From Planctomycetota bacterium (GTDB taxonomy: Bacteria > Planctomycetota > J058 > JAJDCP01), in NCBI GenBank assembly GCA_029260765.1, contig JAJDCP010000098.1, positions 22,982 to 86,981 of the forward strand: DNA of 64,000 nt, written 5' to 3'. Shown here in pieces: positions 62,114-64,000 of the stretch. Both the position numbers and the translations under genes were made by a program. The first letter of the stretch is position 1; each line of letters opens with the position of its first letter. The notes under the pieces were generated by a model. That model had not been told where the DNA came from. It worked only from the letters and a program-made list of their open reading frames with translations, and did no database searches.

Positions 62114-63192
62114 ACGCTGTCGAGACCGTCGACGGCCTCCTGCAAGAGGCCGCGGCGCTCGGTTTGAGCGACCTGCACCTCGACCCCGAAGCACAGGGCT
62201 TGCGGGTACGGGCGCGGCGCGACGGAGTGTTGCAGCTGCTGCGCTGGCTGCCTGCCGAACTGCAGGGCTCGGTCGTCGGCCGGCTCAAGACTCTCGCGGA
62301 GTTGCTGGTCTACCGCAACGACCTGCCGCAAGAGGGCCGAATCTCGCGAGAGCTGAGCGGCATCGGCAGCCCCGTACGGGTGGCAACCTATCCCACCGCG
62401 CGCGGTGAACGGGTCGCCCTGCGCTTCCAGGCCGGCCAGACGGCGCGCGACCTCGGCCAACTGCAGCTGCCGACACACGTCGAAAAAGGCCTGCGAGAAG
62501 CCATCGCGCGCCCCGACGGCGTGCTGCTGATGACCGGCCCGAGCGGCAGTGGAAAAACCTCGACCTTGTATGCCCTGCTACGCCACTTGTGCGCACAGCC
62601 CGAGCTGCGCAGCCTGGTCAGCGTCGAGGATCCGATCGAAGACCAGCTGCCCGGCGTGATCCAGACCCAGATCAACCGCGCGGCCGGCCTCGATTTCCCG
62701 CGCGCCCTCCGTTCGCTGCTGCGCCAGGACCCCGACGTGATCCTGATCGGCGAGATCCGCGACCGCGAGACCGCTTCGATCGCCCTCGAAGCGGGCCTGA
62801 CCGGCCATCTGGTCGCCTCGACGGTGCATGCAGGCACGGCTCCGCTGGTCTTCGCGCGGCTTCTGGATATGGGTGTCGAGGCTTTTGTATTGACCACGGC
62901 TGTCCGCGGTGTGCTCGCACAGCGCCTGGTGCGCCGGACCTGCCGCAGCTGTGACGGCCAAGGCTGCGACGGCTGCAACCAGAGCGGCTTCGCAGGCCGG
63001 CTGCCCATCGCCGCATGGCTGCCGCTCGGGACGAACCTGCGCACCGCGGTGCTGGCCCGCGCCGACGGCGAGGCCCTGGCCGCGGCCGCGCTCGCCGATG
63101 GCATGCGTGGCCTGCGTGACGACGCACAGCGCTTGCTCGCGGCCGGAGAGACAACGTCCGAAGAAGTGGAGCGGGTGCTGGGCCCCGAATAG
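62110..63192 (+). CDS. Type II secretion/type IV pilus assembly ATPase (GspE/PilB family), short form
   Basis: Predicted 360 residues from ATG 62110 (ATGA overlap with the anti-sigma stop); an ATG at 62101 is less likely. Hexameric ATPase powering pilus or pseudopilus assembly. The Walker A is GPSGSGKTST (143-152); GEIRDRETASIALEAGLTGHLV gives Walker B and the Asp/His boxes. The N1E/MshEN domain is absent: the protein begins at the second PAS-like domain (SDLHLDPEAQG). The zinc site is compact, CRSCDGQGCDGC, with four bases of residues between the CxxC pairs instead of about 30. These traits match minimal GspE-like proteins; it is followed by gspF. Confidence 0.93.
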   Translation: MNAVETVDGLLQEAAALGLSDLHLDPEAQGLRVRARRDGVLQLLRWLPAELQGSVVGRLKTLAELLVYRNDLPQEGRISRELSGIGSPVRVATYPTARGERVALRFQAGQTARDLGQLQLPTHVEKGLREAIARPDGVLLMTGPSGSGKTSTLYALLRHLCAQPELRSLVSVEDPIEDQLPGVIQTQINRAAGLDFPRALRSLLRQDPDVILIGEIRDRETASIALEAGLTGHLVASTVHAGTAPLVFARLLDMGVEAFVLTTAVRGVLAQRLVRRTCRSCDGQGCDGCNQSGFAGRLPIAAWLPLGTNLRTAVLARADGEALAAAALADGMRGLRDDAQRLLAAGETTSEEVERVLGPE

Positions 63193-63229
63193 CCCGCAAC
63201 CGCGCACCTGACCCCTGGAGGAATCCGCG

Positions 63230-64000
63230 ATGACGGAAGGCGCCGATGCTATGCCCGTTCCAGCCAGCGATCAGATCTCGCTGCTGCACCGCACCCTGGC
63301 CGGCCTGTGCCGTTCAGATGTGCCCCTCGGACGTGCGCTGCGGGTGCTCGAGTCCGACCTGGGGAGCGCCAAGCTCAAAGAAACCGTGCGCGCCCTGGCG
63401 GCGGACATCGAGGCCGGCACTCCCCTTGCCGAGGCCTACAAGCGACACCAAGGCGTGTTTCCACCCCTCTATGGAGTGATCGTCGAAGCTGGCATGGCCA
63501 GCGCCGATCTGCCGGGTGCCTTTGAGGAAATCGCCCGCCATGCCGAGCTACGCGCAGACCTCGGCTCGAAGCTGCGCGGGCTGCTGACCTACCCGATCAT
63601 CGCGATGTGTTGCATCTTGGCGGTGGCCGCCTTCCTGCTCGTGGTGGTGGTGCCCGGCTTCGAGCAGATCTTTGCCTCGCTCAACGTCGAGCTTCCCCTT
63701 CCAACCCGCATGCTGCTGATGCTCGGAGACACGCCCGCAATGGGGGCGGGTTTGCTCTGCGCGCTGGGCGTGTTTGTGGTCATTGTCGGCCTCTCATGGA
63801 GCCGCGACCCGCTCTTGGAGCGAGGGTTTTTGGGAGGTCTGCTGGGAAGCATGCCGGTGCTCGGCAGCATGCGCTGGCAGGCCGGCAGCACGACCGCCTG
63901 CGCCACCCTGGCGTTGCTGCTGCGGCGCAGCCTGCCGCTCGACCGTGCGCTGCAGCTGGCTGCCGCCTCGGCGGGCCAGCCGCGCTTGAGGGCCGAGCTG
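63230..64000 (+). CDS. Type II secretion/type IV pilus inner-membrane platform protein (GspF/PilC family), 3' end outside window
   Basis: ATG 63230 has CTGGAGGAA upstream; the frame is open to the window edge (257 residues, no stop). The first T2SSF domain (about 18-140) includes SDVPLGRALRVLESDL and the signature YGVIVEAGMASADLPGAFEE, then KLRGLLTYPIIA leading into the first membrane helix (CCILAVAAFLLVVVVPGF). A second helix and the start of the second T2SSF domain follow (LALLLRRSLPLDRALQLAA). It is 37 bases downstream of gspE and must act with it. Confidence 0.92.
   Translation, partial: MTEGADAMPVPASDQISLLHRTLAGLCRSDVPLGRALRVLESDLGSAKLKETVRALAADIEAGTPLAEAYKRHQGVFPPLYGVIVEAGMASADLPGAFEEIARHAELRADLGSKLRGLLTYPIIAMCCILAVAAFLLVVVVPGFEQIFASLNVELPLPTRMLLMLGDTPAMGAGLLCALGVFVVIVGLSWSRDPLLERGFLGGLLGSMPVLGSMRWQAGSTTACATLALLLRRSLPLDRALQLAAASAGQPRLRAEL

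Overview
This is a GC-rich bacterial chromosome segment, densely packed with genes on both strands. It contains no rRNA, tRNA, CRISPR array, insertion sequence or phage module that I could recognise. The gene content points to an environmental Gram-negative of the planctomycete type: Ser/Thr kinases fused to TPR or cNMP domains, a secreted Ig/thrombospondin-3/dockerin-like protein, MJ0042-like zinc ribbons on a membrane metallopeptidase, an ECF sigma/anti-sigma pair, a urate-oxidase-N/cupredoxin fusion, and many lipoproteins and signal-peptide proteins of unknown function. That placement is an inference from gene families; no marker gene is present to settle it.

Layout. 0-2.3 kb: end of one gene and two envelope proteins of unknown role. 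2.3-5.8 kb (minus): 3-methyladenine DNA glycosylase tag, a polytopic membrane protein and a secreted pectate-lyase-fold protein with overlapping ends. 5.9-12.4 kb: two Ser/Thr kinases (cNMP-kinase, and a 1608-residue kinase-TM-TPR protein). 12.4-21 kb: Ig-repeat/dockerin-like protein, TPR protein, degenerate CPBP-like membrane protein, MurF-like ligase with a C-terminal cysteine cluster, and a beta-propeller-like secreted protein. 21-27 kb (minus): a two-gene unit made of a small beta-rich protein and a 1770-residue multidomain protein with an N-terminal papain-like/C39-like cysteine protease; it looks like a secreted effector or polymorphic toxin and is the best candidate for an undescribed system. 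27-31.7 kb: beta-helix lipoprotein, substrate-binding/OmpA fusion, vWA lipoprotein, DUF2071 protein. 31.6-36 kb (minus): four-zinc-ribbon membrane gluzincin and CorA. 36-45 kb: duplicated-domain secreted protein, large membrane-anchored protein, FUSC-like protein, GNAT, lipin-like HAD phosphatase, PBP4-type D,D-carboxypeptidase lipoprotein, RHH/zinc-ribbon protein. 45-50 kb (minus): peroxiredoxin without its catalytic cysteine, PuuD-cupredoxin fusion, GH35-type beta-galactosidase. 50-58.8 kb: helical secreted protein, EEP hydrolase, phosphoglucomutase, GST, small helical protein, secretin-module lipoprotein, Uma2 nuclease. 59-61 kb: ion-channel/RCK gene pair. 61.2-64 kb: an ECF sigma, anti-sigma, GspE and GspF run joined by overlaps; gspF leaves the window.

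Genes are often translationally coupled (ATGA/GTGA overlaps at 3715, 5220, 47686, 62110), and several convergent pairs abut or overlap. Shine-Dalgarno sequences (GGAGG-like) are easy to see and were used to choose starts, including several GTG/TTG starts. Short in-frame tandem repeats in linkers of exported proteins recur through the window.
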